Positions 26,304 to 34,661 of a stretch of DNA of 64,000 nt are shown here, piece after piece (within the stretch, counting starts at the first letter, position 1; every line of letters begins with the position of its first letter). Source of the DNA: Ancylobacter sp. TS-1 (GTDB taxonomy: Bacteria > Pseudomonadota > Alphaproteobacteria > Rhizobiales > Xanthobacteraceae); contig NZ_CP045144.1 in assembly GCF_009223885.1 (NCBI RefSeq), forward strand, positions 2,530,001 through 2,594,000, given 5' to 3'. The notes below the pieces were generated by a model. That model was not told where the DNA came from and made no database searches. It saw only the letters and a list, made by a program, of their open reading frames with translations. A program made the translations under genes and the position numbers.

Positions 26304-26329
26304 TTCGCTCCCGCCTCGATGCCCGTTAC
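26304..26329 (-). promoter_or_regulatory. ECF-type promoter of the second sigma/anti-sigma operon
   Basis: Minus strand: GTAACG (26329-26324), 16-base spacer, CGAA (26307-26304). Same hexamer and spacing as the promoters at 12558 and 12758. Confidence 0.78.
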
Positions 26330-26384
26330 CTCGGCGGCGCCTCTTTTTTCTTCGCGGTTTGCACGGCGATGGCCGCCCGCCAGC

Positions 26385-26410
26385 GTAACGGGCGTGCTGG
26401 TGAGGGCGAA
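26385..26410 (+). promoter_or_regulatory. ECF-type promoter of the alpha/beta hydrolase gene
   Basis: GTAACG (26385-26390), 16-base spacer, CGAA (26407-26410), 70 bases before the hydrolase ATG. Divergent to the ECF promoter of the sigma gene 56 bases away. Confidence 0.78.
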
Positions 26411-26480
26411 ATTCCCAGCGGACGCCCACCGGATGCACGGCGTTCAGCCTGCCGGACCGAACAACCCTGGGACAATCGCC

Positions 26481-27263
26481 ATGATGAACCGTCGTAATTT
26501 CTCCAAAGCCGTCCTCGCCGGTGCCGCCGCCTCCCTCGCCGCCTCGCGCCACGCGGCGGCGGCCGGGACCGACAAACCGGTTGCCGCCCGCAACATCGTG
26601 TTCGTCCACGGCCTCTTCGCGGATGGCTCATGCTGGAGCGAGGTGATCGCCCGCCTCCAGGCAAGGGGGCTGAAGACCACTTCGGTGCAGAACCCGCTGA
26701 CGAACTTCCCGGAGGCGGTGGCCTCGGTCCAGCGCGTTCTGGCGCGGCAGGAGGGGCCGACGGTGCTGGTCGGCCATTCCTTCGGCGGCATGCTGGTGAC
26801 CGAAACCGGCGTGCATCCGAACGTGTCAGCGCTGGTCTATGTGGCCGCCCGCGCACCCGATGCCAATGAGGACTATGCCGCGCTGGCCAAGACCTATCCG
26901 ACGCCACCGGCAAGCGCCGGCATCGTGTTCGACGGCGACGAGGGGCGGCTGGGCGAGGAGGCTTTCCTGCGCGACTTCGCCGGCGATCTGCCGGCGGCCC
27001 GGGCACGGGTGCTCCATGCCGTGCAGCAGCCCTTCAACAAACCGCTGCTGGCCGGCAGGGTGACGCAGGCCGCCTGGCGGTCCCGGCCGAGCTTCTACGC
27101 CGTCTCGACCGAGGACCGCACCATCAACCCCGATCTCCAGCGCTTCACGGCCAAGCGCATGGGCGCCAGGACCGTCGAGCTGCCGGCCAGCCATCTCTCG
27201 CTGATCTCCCGGCCCGACGACATCGCCGCGCTGGTGATCGAGGCGGCCGGCCAGGGCGCCTAG
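26481..27263 (+). CDS. Tat-exported alpha/beta hydrolase
   Basis: 260 residues. N-terminus MMNRRNFSKAVLAGAAASLAASRHAAAAG is a Tat signal (RRNFSK) with cleavage near residue 28. The mature enzyme is an alpha/beta hydrolase of the salicylate-esterase/HNL-like type: oxyanion region NIVFVHGLFADGSCW, nucleophile Ser in VLVGHSFGGMLV, acid Asp in STEDRTINPD and catalytic His in PASHLSLISRP. It is the only gene downstream of its ECF promoter, so it is the clear target of the second sigma/NrsF pair. The natural substrate is unknown. It overlaps the convergent SDR gene by 4 bases. Confidence 0.87.
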   Translation: MMNRRNFSKAVLAGAAASLAASRHAAAAGTDKPVAARNIVFVHGLFADGSCWSEVIARLQARGLKTTSVQNPLTNFPEAVASVQRVLARQEGPTVLVGHSFGGMLVTETGVHPNVSALVYVAARAPDANEDYAALAKTYPTPPASAGIVFDGDEGRLGEEAFLRDFAGDLPAARARVLHAVQQPFNKPLLAGRVTQAAWRSRPSFYAVSTEDRTINPDLQRFTAKRMGARTVELPASHLSLISRPDDIAALVIEAAGQGA

Positions 27264-28009
27264 GCGGCACGGGTCCGAGCGAGCGCCACCGCATCGTCTC
27301 CGGCCGGAAAGCACAGCCGGCCGGAGGTGTCGTAGACGCTCGCCCATACGGCCTCGGCGACATCGCCGGGGGTCGTCGTCAGTGCCGGATTGGCGAAGCC
27401 CGCGAAGATCGGGCCCGCGAAATCGGCGTAGGCCGGCGGGATGAGATCCTCGATCCGCACGCCGGAATTCTGCGCGAAGCGGGTTGCCGGGCTGTAGCCG
27501 GGCTCCACCAGCTTCGCGCGGATGCCGAAATGGCCAAGTTCGTGCGCGAGCGAGCCGGTAAACCCCTCGATGGCCTGCTTGCTGGCGGTGTAGGCCGCCG
27601 CCAGTGGCATCGCCGCCAGCGTGACGGTCGAGGTCACGTTGACGATGACGCCGGAGCCGCGCGCGCGCATCTGCGGGATCACGGCCTGGCACATGGCCAT
27701 GACGCCGAAGGTGTTGGTGTCGAACACCGCGCGGATGTGGGCCATCGGGGTCGCCTCGAAGGCGCCGACGACGCCGATGCCGGCATTGTTGACCAGCACA
27801 TCGACCGGGCCAGCGGCTTCGATAGCGGCGGCGATGCTCTCTTCCCGCGTCACGTCGAGCGGCAGGATGCGCAGGCGCGGCGAGGCCGGCAGCAGGTCCG
27901 CGTCGGGCGTGCGCATGGTGGCGACGACGTTCCAGCCCTTGGCGAGGAAATGACGTGCCGTCTCAAGGCCATAGCCGGACGACGTGCCGGTGATCAGGAT
28001 CGTTCGCAT
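27260..28009 (-). CDS. Short-chain dehydrogenase/reductase
   Basis: 249 residues, classical SDR: TGTSSGYGLETARHFLAKGWNVVATMRTP at the N-terminus (Arg after the second strand suggests NADP), NNAGIGVVG, catalytic Ser in VNVTSTVTLAA and YxxxK in YTASKQAIEGF. Similar to ketoreductases of unknown substrate. It lies 78 bases downstream of the AraC-type regulator on the same strand, so the two may form one transcript. Confidence 0.87.
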   Translation of the reverse strand: MRTILITGTSSGYGLETARHFLAKGWNVVATMRTPDADLLPASPRLRILPLDVTREESIAAAIEAAGPVDVLVNNAGIGVVGAFEATPMAHIRAVFDTNTFGVMAMCQAVIPQMRARGSGVIVNVTSTVTLAAMPLAAAYTASKQAIEGFTGSLAHELGHFGIRAKLVEPGYSPATRFAQNSGVRIEDLIPPAYADFAGPIFAGFANPALTTTPGDVAEAVWASVYDTSGRLCFPAGDDAVALARTRAA

Positions 28010-28087
28010 GGAAGGGCATCCCCTGGTTTCGGATGCCCCCTTGATAGGTGGACGCTTCTGGACGGACCATAATCCGTTGTCCAGATT

Positions 28088-29041
28088 TTATGCCCAACTG
28101 TCCAATTCCGGCACCGACCGCCCGGCGGGGCGGATGCCGGCCGCGCCGCCGGTGCGCGCATACAGGCCCGGCGGGCAGCCGAGCCGCTTTCGGAACGCCG
28201 TGCTGAAGGCGCTGGCCGATTCGTAGCCGATCTCGTCGGCGATGCTGTCGAGGCTCTTCGCGCCAAGGATCAGCGCGTCCTTCGCCAGCGCCATGCGCCA
28301 GCGCGCGAGATATTCGATCGCGCCGCAGCCGAGCGCCTCGCCGAAGCGCGCCGCGAAGGCCGACCGCGAGAGGCCGGCGAGCTTCGCCAGCCCGGCCACC
28401 GTCCAGCCGGCCCGCACATCCGCGTGCATGGCCCGCAGCGCCCGGGCAAGGGCCGGATCGCGCAGGCCGTTAAGCAGGCCGGCCCGGGCCTCATCGACGG
28501 CGACGGCACGCCAGCGCAGCGCCTCCACCAGCAGCACCTCAAGCAAGCGCTGGAGCACCATCTCCCGGCCGGGCTCCTCCTCGGCGCACTCCTGCCCGAT
28601 AAGCTCGATCACGCGGCCCAGCCGCCCGGCCCGGCCCTCGGAGGCGGGGATATGGACCATGCGCGGAAGCAGCGCGAGCAGCAGCGGCGCGTTCGCCGGC
28701 TCGATGTGGAAGGTGCCGCCCAGCGAGTCGAATTCCGCCTCGTCCTCCGGGTCGCCGTGCCGGACCGGAACGTCCATCGGACGGCGCGGCTCGCAGGCGA
28801 TTCCGGGGTGGCTGCTCAGCGTGAACGCCGGCGTGGAGGGCAGGAGCAGGAAGTCCCCGGCGCTCAACTTCAGGGGCTCCCGGCCTTCGAGGGAAATCCA
28901 GCACACGCCCTTCAGGATGAGGGTGAAACCGGGCGCGTCATGCGCCGCGTAGCGCACGCCCCAGCGGCCCCGCCCGGAGATGGGCTTGGAGATGGCCGTG
29001 TGCGGCCGAAGCAGCGCAATGATGTCGCTCAGCGGATCCAT
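28088..29041 (-). CDS. AraC family regulator with cupin domain
   Basis: 317 residues from ATG 29041 (MDPLSDIIALLRPHTAISKPISGRGRW), the usual N-terminus of the cupin_6 group. N-terminal cupin sensor (GFTLILKGVCWISLEGREPLKLSAGDFLLLPSTPAFTL), C-terminal double helix-turn-helix (WTVAGLAKLAGLSRSAFAARFGEALGCGAIEYLARWRMALAKD...SLDSIADEIGYESASAFSTAFRKRLGCPPGLY). It probably activates the SDR downstream or the divergent ThDP-enzyme gene. The frame is open further upstream but that part has no family similarity. Confidence 0.88.
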   Translation of the reverse strand: MDPLSDIIALLRPHTAISKPISGRGRWGVRYAAHDAPGFTLILKGVCWISLEGREPLKLSAGDFLLLPSTPAFTLSSHPGIACEPRRPMDVPVRHGDPEDEAEFDSLGGTFHIEPANAPLLLALLPRMVHIPASEGRAGRLGRVIELIGQECAEEEPGREMVLQRLLEVLLVEALRWRAVAVDEARAGLLNGLRDPALARALRAMHADVRAGWTVAGLAKLAGLSRSAFAARFGEALGCGAIEYLARWRMALAKDALILGAKSLDSIADEIGYESASAFSTAFRKRLGCPPGLYARTGGAAGIRPAGRSVPELDSWA

Positions 29042-29363
29042 GCCGGACAGATCGTAATGAATGTCATGGTTCTGATTATAGATGGTCCGGGCGATCTCTG
29101 ACCATCCCCTTCGGCGCCGGAGGCCGCCGGTCCACCGGGCGCGGCGCCGCATCGCCGCAAGGACCGGCCTCCACCGGGGCGGATTCGCAGGTGAAGCGGC
29201 CCGGCGCGAATCGGGCAAGAATGACGATTTCATCCGCGCGTTTCGGGATATCGTCGGTGTGCCGCACATGCCGGGGATCGCTGCGGCGACACGGCGCCCT
29301 GGCGTCGGCATCGGGTTCGAAGACGGCTCCCGACCGGCGCCGTCGCGATGATTGGGGGGACAC
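29042..29363. other. Intergenic region between AraC regulator and ThDP-enzyme gene
   Basis: 322 bases with divergent flanking genes. There is an AT-rich patch at about 29055-29085 that may hold the regulator promoter, and a GGGGGGA ribosome site at 29355. I see no repeat, no convincing -35/-10 pair and no coding signal. Confidence 0.4.
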
Positions 29364-30971
29364 ATGACGACCCGGACCGGCGGCGAGCTCATCCAGGATT
29401 TTCTTGAGACCTATGACATCCCCTTCGTCTTCGGCAATCCCGGGACGACGGAGACCACCTTCCTCGCGGCGGTGGCGGCGTCAAAAGCCACCTATGTCCT
29501 GTCCCTGCATGAATCGAGCGCGGTCGGCATCGCCGCCGGCTATGCGCTCATCACGGGCAAGCCGGCCGTCGTCAGCCTGCACACCTATCCAGGCCTCGCC
29601 AACGGCATGTTCAACATGCGCAACGCGCTCATGTCCGGCATCCCGCTGCTGGTGATCAACGGGCAGCAGGATTCGCGCTTCCTCATCCACAATCCGGTGC
29701 TGGGCGCGCCCAATGTCCAGCTCGCCGAGACCGCCACCAAATACGCCTATGAAGTGACCCGCACGGACGATCTCGCCATCGCCCTGCAACGCGGCTACCT
29801 GCAGGCACGGCTCCAGCCGACCGGTCCGGTCTTCCTCTCCATCCCAATGAACTTCATGCTGGAGGAGACCGGGCACACGACCTTCAAAAAGACCCGCGTC
29901 ATCGAGGACGCGGTGCCGCACGGCATCGGCGAGGCGGCCGCCGCCCTCGCTGCGGTGCCCAAAGGCAAGCTCGCCATCGTCGCCGACTATGCGGTGGGCG
30001 CGGCGCACGGCATCGACGCGATCAGCCGGATCGCCAGCGCGCTCGGCGCCGACATCTATGCCGCCCCCTTCCACGTGCAGGGCACGGTCGATCCGCTGCA
30101 TCCGAATTTCCGCGGCCAGCTTCCGCCCTCCACGAAGAAAATCCACGAGACGCTCGGCCGCTACCACACGCTGCTGCTGATCGGCGAAAAGGTGGACAGC
30201 TTCACCTATGACGGCGTCCCGGCGTTGCCGCCGGAGCTGCAGGTCATCCAGATCGCGCCGGCGGCGAGCCAGCTCGGTTTCGATTTTCCCTGCGACATGG
30301 CGGTGCTCGGCGACATCGAGGCAACGCTGGACGCGCTGGCGGCGGCGCTCGGCGCCGACGCCGGGTGTGCCGCCGTGCGGACGGTCGACGAGGCCGCTCT
30401 CGATGCGAAATACCCCGCCTCGGGAGCCCGGGCGAGCGATGCGCTGATCCTCGCCGTGCTGCGCCATCTCGACCGCTCCACCCACATCATCACCGAAGGT
30501 TCGTCCGAGGATGCCATCGTGCAGGACATGGCTGTCCGGCTGGGTTTTCGCGACGTCCACTTCTCGCCGCGCGGCGGCGGTCTGGGCTGGGCCATGCCGC
30601 TCGGCGTCGGCATCGGGCTGGCGAGCGGGCGCCACGCCGCCTGCTTCGTGGGCGACGGCGGCAGCCTGTTCTCCATCCATGCGCTGTGGACGGCGGCGAA
30701 ATACGCCATCCCCTCCATCTTCATCTGTTTCGTGAACCACGAATACCGGCTGCTGAAGGATCTGTGGTGCAACGTGATGGGAACGACCATCGCGACCACG
30801 CACTTCGTCGGCCTCGACTTCAGCGATCCGACTGTCGACATGGAAAAGATCGCCGAGGGGTTCGGCGCGCGCGTGGAGACGATCGACGATCTTCAGACGG
30901 TCGGCGATGTTCTCGCCCGCGCGCTCGGCCATGCCGGCCCGAGCTTCCTGATCATCGACCGCGAGCCCTGA
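29364..30971 (+). CDS. ThDP-dependent decarboxylase (benzoylformate decarboxylase-like)
   Basis: 535 residues, pyruvate-decarboxylase/acetolactate-synthase superfamily. Catalytic Glu of the ThDP activation site in YVLSLHESSAVGIAAGYAL (~52), middle FAD-like domain without obvious FAD contacts, and the Mg-ThDP motif GDGGSLFSIHALWTAAKYAIPSIFICFVNH (GDG...N) near residue 430. The overall layout (GTTETTFLAAV, PNFRGQLPPS) resembles benzoylformate decarboxylases, which convert 2-oxo acids to aldehydes and CO2. It lies with a CocE hydrolase, a cupin and a phenolic acid decarboxylase, suggesting aromatic acid use. GGGGGGA before ATG 29364 supports the start. Confidence 0.83.
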   Translation: MTTRTGGELIQDFLETYDIPFVFGNPGTTETTFLAAVAASKATYVLSLHESSAVGIAAGYALITGKPAVVSLHTYPGLANGMFNMRNALMSGIPLLVINGQQDSRFLIHNPVLGAPNVQLAETATKYAYEVTRTDDLAIALQRGYLQARLQPTGPVFLSIPMNFMLEETGHTTFKKTRVIEDAVPHGIGEAAAALAAVPKGKLAIVADYAVGAAHGIDAISRIASALGADIYAAPFHVQGTVDPLHPNFRGQLPPSTKKIHETLGRYHTLLLIGEKVDSFTYDGVPALPPELQVIQIAPAASQLGFDFPCDMAVLGDIEATLDALAAALGADAGCAAVRTVDEAALDAKYPASGARASDALILAVLRHLDRSTHIITEGSSEDAIVQDMAVRLGFRDVHFSPRGGGLGWAMPLGVGIGLASGRHAACFVGDGGSLFSIHALWTAAKYAIPSIFICFVNHEYRLLKDLWCNVMGTTIATTHFVGLDFSDPTVDMEKIAEGFGARVETIDDLQTVGDVLARALGHAGPSFLIIDREP

Positions 30972-31008
30972 TCGTGGCAACGATATGCCGGTACAGGGGT
31001 AGCGACGC

Positions 31009-32811
31009 ATGAGCGCCAGCAGCGGGAAGCCGGGCTTCTGGGACAATCTGATCCCGCTGAAGGGCGGGCTGTCCGGCGTGCAACTGGCCGGCTGGACGCC
31101 GGGTCCGCCCGCGAGATCGGGGCTCGGCTGCCGCATCCTCGCGGACCAGATGGTCGAGGTCGCTCCCTCCATCCGCCTTGCGGCTGATGTCTATGTGCCG
31201 AAGGCGCCGGGCCGCTACCCGGCAATCGTCTCCTTTGCCGCCTATTCCAAGGAATTGCAGGCCGCCGGCGCACCGACCGGCAACAACGAGACCGGCAGCC
31301 CGCCGGTCTTCACCGATCGCGGCTATGCCCATGTGATCGTCGCCCGGCGCGGCATGGGGCGCTCGGGCGGCGAGGATGCGGTCTATCTCAACGACACGGA
31401 TGTGGAGGACCACGCCAGGGTCATCCAATGGGCCGCCGCCCAGCCCTGGTGCGACGGGCAGGTGGTGCTGTTCGGCACCTCCTATTACGGGCTGACCCAG
31501 CCGCAGGTCGCCCGCCTTCGCCCGCCGGCGCTGAAGGGCTTCTTCGCCAACGAGATGTGCACGGATTTCTTCCGCCACATCGCCATGTTCGGCGGCGCGC
31601 CGCAGCCCGATTTCTTCGCGCTGTGGATGGGGGCGAACTTCACGCCCCTGCAGTTCCGGCTGCACGTGCCGCCGCTGCTGCGCGCGCTGGCGAGCCACAT
31701 TATCAACTCGCCCCTGAAGCGCCTGTGGTGGCCGCAGCTGAAGAAGCGCATGGCGCGGATCATGAAGGCGTTCCAACGGCAGGTGCCGACGCGCCAGACG
31801 CGGGAGAGGTTCGCCGGCCTCATGCTCGACGGCAAGACGCGCGCGACGAGCGTGCTGCCGGCCGGGCCGTCCGGTGCGCTCGGCGACATCGAGGTGCCGT
31901 TCGTCGTCGTGCAGAATGCCGGCTATCTCAACCTGCACCAGTTCGGCGCCTACGACCTGTTCGAGAATGCCGGCACGCCGAGAGACCAACGCTGGCTCAT
32001 CATCGGCCCGGCCGCCTATGACCTGCCGGTCTACGCCTGGCAGCTGGAGGCGCTGGCCTTCTTCGACCATCTCGTCTACGGCGCGAACAACGGCTACGCG
32101 GCGCAGGCACGGGTGCGCTACTGGACCGAGGGCGTCAGGGACTATCGCAGCGCGCCGGACTGGCCGCTGCCCGGCAGCGCTCCGCTGCGCCTCTATCTCG
32201 CCTCCAGTGGCCCTGATCGCGCGACGCACCGTCTTGAGCCCACGCCGGGCGAGGCCGGAACGAACCGATGGGCGGCGGTGCCTCTCGGCGCCATCCTGCC
32301 CGCCGGCTTCGACGAGGTGGAAAGCCAGCGCCTCACCTTCGAGATGCCGGTGGAGGAGGAGATGGAACTGACCGGGCCCGTCACGGTGAGCCTCTCCTTC
32401 AGCTGCAACGAGATCGATTCCCACGTGGTGGCCCGCACCGGCCTGGTCTCCGCCGATGGCGGCTACCGGATCCTTTCCATGGGAACGATGCGTCCCGCCT
32501 GCCGCCGGATCGACGCGGCGCGCGCCACCGCCACGGAAATCGCCCTCGACATCGACCGGCCCGAACCTCTGGTGCCGGGCGAGCCGGTGACACTGCGCTT
32601 TAGCCTCACCCCGCAGCCCGTGGTGCTGAAGCCGGGCGAGCGCCTGCGCCTCGACATCGCCAGCCGGACCGACCTTCTGCGCAGCGATGTGAGCCACGGG
32701 CACGCGCAGTTCGACATGCAGGTGCCGCCCTATTACGCCCGCAACACCCTCCATTACGGACCGGACAGCTATGTCGAGCTGCGCCGCGCGGCTTCCGGCG
32801 CCATTGCCTGA
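31009..32811 (+). CDS. CocE/NonD-type hydrolase
   Basis: 600 residues. N-terminal alpha/beta hydrolase (VEVAPSIRLAADVYVPKAPGRYPAIVSFAAYSK, RGMGRSGGE, nucleophile Ser in VVLFGTSYYGLTQPQVA) with a helical cap, followed by a C-terminal jelly-roll (X-Pro dipeptidyl-peptidase C-terminal domain; TFEMPVEEEMELTGPVTVSLSFSCNE to LRLDIASRTDLL). Members cleave esters, amides or acyl-dipeptides. No signal peptide. It follows the decarboxylase by 37 bases. An ester of an aromatic acid is a plausible substrate given the neighbours, but this is inference. Confidence 0.87.
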   Translation: MSASSGKPGFWDNLIPLKGGLSGVQLAGWTPGPPARSGLGCRILADQMVEVAPSIRLAADVYVPKAPGRYPAIVSFAAYSKELQAAGAPTGNNETGSPPVFTDRGYAHVIVARRGMGRSGGEDAVYLNDTDVEDHARVIQWAAAQPWCDGQVVLFGTSYYGLTQPQVARLRPPALKGFFANEMCTDFFRHIAMFGGAPQPDFFALWMGANFTPLQFRLHVPPLLRALASHIINSPLKRLWWPQLKKRMARIMKAFQRQVPTRQTRERFAGLMLDGKTRATSVLPAGPSGALGDIEVPFVVVQNAGYLNLHQFGAYDLFENAGTPRDQRWLIIGPAAYDLPVYAWQLEALAFFDHLVYGANNGYAAQARVRYWTEGVRDYRSAPDWPLPGSAPLRLYLASSGPDRATHRLEPTPGEAGTNRWAAVPLGAILPAGFDEVESQRLTFEMPVEEEMELTGPVTVSLSFSCNEIDSHVVARTGLVSADGGYRILSMGTMRPACRRIDAARATATEIALDIDRPEPLVPGEPVTLRFSLTPQPVVLKPGERLRLDIASRTDLLRSDVSHGHAQFDMQVPPYYARNTLHYGPDSYVELRRAASGAIA

Positions 32812-32863
32812 GTGCCGCGTTTGCCAACCCTTTTTTGACGCCGTCTCCACCGAGGACCAGCCG

Positions 32864-33346
32864 ATGACCATCACCTTCCTCCACTCAAGCGGGACCGAGC
32901 TTCCGATCAAGATCCCGGCCATCGGGCTCGACCTGTTCGTGCGCATGCCGCCGGCGGCGAGCTCGGGCGAGTTCTGCTTCATCGAGACCATCAATGCCCC
33001 GGGCGCCGGTCCGCCCCGGCATCGCCACCGCGAAGCGGAGATCTTCCGCGTCATCGAGGGCCGCTATCTCTACGAGGCGGACGGCCGGCGCTTCTATGCC
33101 GAGGCAGGCGACGTGGTCAGCATCCCCGGCGGGGTCGAGCACGGCTTCTGCAACGTGACCGACAAGCCCGCCCGCCAGTATATCCTCATGGCGCCCGCCC
33201 TCGATGCGGCGACCTTCTTCACCGAGCTGGCCGGCGTGATGCATGACGGCATCCCCGACCAGGTTGCGCTCAATGCCTTCGGGCTGAAGTGGCACGTGGA
33301 GTTCCTCGGCCCGCCGGTGGGACCCCACGAACTGCCGACCGAATAA
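32864..33346 (+). CDS. Cupin domain protein
   Basis: 160 residues. Core cupin with metal-binding motif 1 GAGPPRHRHREAEIFRVIEGRYLYEADG (His, His, Glu) and motif 2 PGGVEHGFCNVTD (His). The start was placed at ATG 32864 because the upstream frame is not family-like. Such one-domain cupins include quercetinase-like dioxygenases and lyases as well as non-enzymatic proteins; the role is unknown. It lies between the CocE hydrolase and the phenolic acid decarboxylase, on the same strand. Confidence 0.82.
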   Translation: MTITFLHSSGTELPIKIPAIGLDLFVRMPPAASSGEFCFIETINAPGAGPPRHRHREAEIFRVIEGRYLYEADGRRFYAEAGDVVSIPGGVEHGFCNVTDKPARQYILMAPALDAATFFTELAGVMHDGIPDQVALNAFGLKWHVEFLGPPVGPHELPTE

Positions 33347-33442
33347 GGCGCCTCCGGCTGCCGCCGGCCTCGGCCCCTGCGTTCACACACCAGGCCGCGC
33401 TCCCGTGAAGACACGACGGCCGCGACATCCATGGAGACACCC

Positions 33443-33967
33443 ATGTCCGACGCCTTCGAATCCACGCGTCCGGCGGAGATCGCCGCCTTCGTCGGCAAGC
33501 ACATCATCTACACCTATGCCAATGGCTGGCTGTACGAGATGTACTTCAAGAATGAGCGCACCATCGACTACCGCGTGCATGGCGGCCTCGTCGGCGGGCG
33601 CTGGGTGAAGGGTCAGGAGGTCCACATCGTCCGCCTCGCCGACGGCGTCTACAAGGTGTCGTGGAACGAGCCGACCGGCACCTGCGTCAGCGTCGCCTAT
33701 AATCTCAATGAGAACCTCGCCCATGGCGCGACCTTCTTCCCGCGCTGGATCGAGGAGGAGCCGAGCAAGATCATCGGCTTCCAGAACGAGAAGATCGACC
33801 TGATGCGCCAGTACCGCGATGCCGGGCCGACCTATCCGATCCTCCTCGTCGACGAATTCGCGCAGATCACCTTCGTCGAGGATTGCGGACGCGACAATGA
33901 GGAGGTCATCGCCTGCGCGCCGGAAGATCTCCCGCCGGGCTACGCCACGCGCCGCAATGTCGGGTGA
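33443..33967 (+). CDS. padC: Phenolic acid decarboxylase
   Basis: 174 residues, close to the usual ~165. The family blocks are almost unchanged: FVGKHIIYTYANGWLYEMYFKNERTIDYRVHGG, GRWVKGQEVHIVRLADGVYKVSWNEPTGT, FFPRWIEEEPSKIIGFQN, MRQYRDAGPTYPILLVDEFAQITFVEDCG. The catalytic Tyr pair (YANGWLY) and Glu are kept. It converts p-coumarate, ferulate or caffeate to the vinylphenol without a cofactor. The start ATG 33443 has GGAGAC upstream; an earlier ATG at 33431 is also in frame. It ends a group of same-strand genes starting at 29364. Confidence 0.93.
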   Translation: MSDAFESTRPAEIAAFVGKHIIYTYANGWLYEMYFKNERTIDYRVHGGLVGGRWVKGQEVHIVRLADGVYKVSWNEPTGTCVSVAYNLNENLAHGATFFPRWIEEEPSKIIGFQNEKIDLMRQYRDAGPTYPILLVDEFAQITFVEDCGRDNEEVIACAPEDLPPGYATRRNVG

Positions 33968-34149
33968 GCGGCGGCCGGCCGATCCGAGCCGCTGTTCCCG
34001 GCAAGGCGGGTCGGTGCCTGCCCGCGTCGTCCCGCGACGAAGGCTCCGCATTCGCGCCGACGCGATGGGCCGGAACGCCCATCAGCGGGCACGGCCGCGC
34101 CGACGCGCTTCGATAGTTTTGAGAGAGTTCAACTCGATTCCGAGGAAGA

Positions 34150-34239
<90 letters not shown>

Positions 34240-34661
34240 GCGCGTGGCGCGGAGGTCAGCCGCGCATTGGAGCGGGGGCTCAATAGCCGAGCCGCGCCGC
34301 ACGCACAAGTCCCGCTGATCGCACAGGCGGATATTCCGGCCCGATGAGCCGGGCGCCGCCAGCACCGGAAAGGGCCTCCGCCGCGCATCCCGCGGATGAC
34401 GGACGCGGTGGCCGGCAGGCGGCCGGACCAATGCCGGGCATGCGGCAAGGGGCACGTGGCGAGGGACAGGGCCGGACGGATGGAAGGCGTCCCCCGCATC
34501 CCGGCGGCAACCCGCTGACGTAAAGTCTGCATAGGGAGAACAACGTATATCCGGCTCACGAGGTCCGAAGTGTATGAAAATGAGTCCTAAGCCGGCATCG
34601 GAGATTGTCTTGGCGCTGCGGAACCGGCGATAGTGGGCCGCAAGCTGGTGCAGGGGTGCCC
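34240..34661. other. Intergenic region between tRNA-Ser and the GGDEF-EAL gene
   Basis: 422 bases. The first ~60 bases may carry the tRNA promoter. An AT-rich patch at about 34515-34590 (AAAGTCTGCATAGGGAGAAC region) may hold the promoter of the diguanylate protein, but no confident -35/-10 pair is visible. No coding signal: the reading frames here lack family similarity. Confidence 0.4.
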
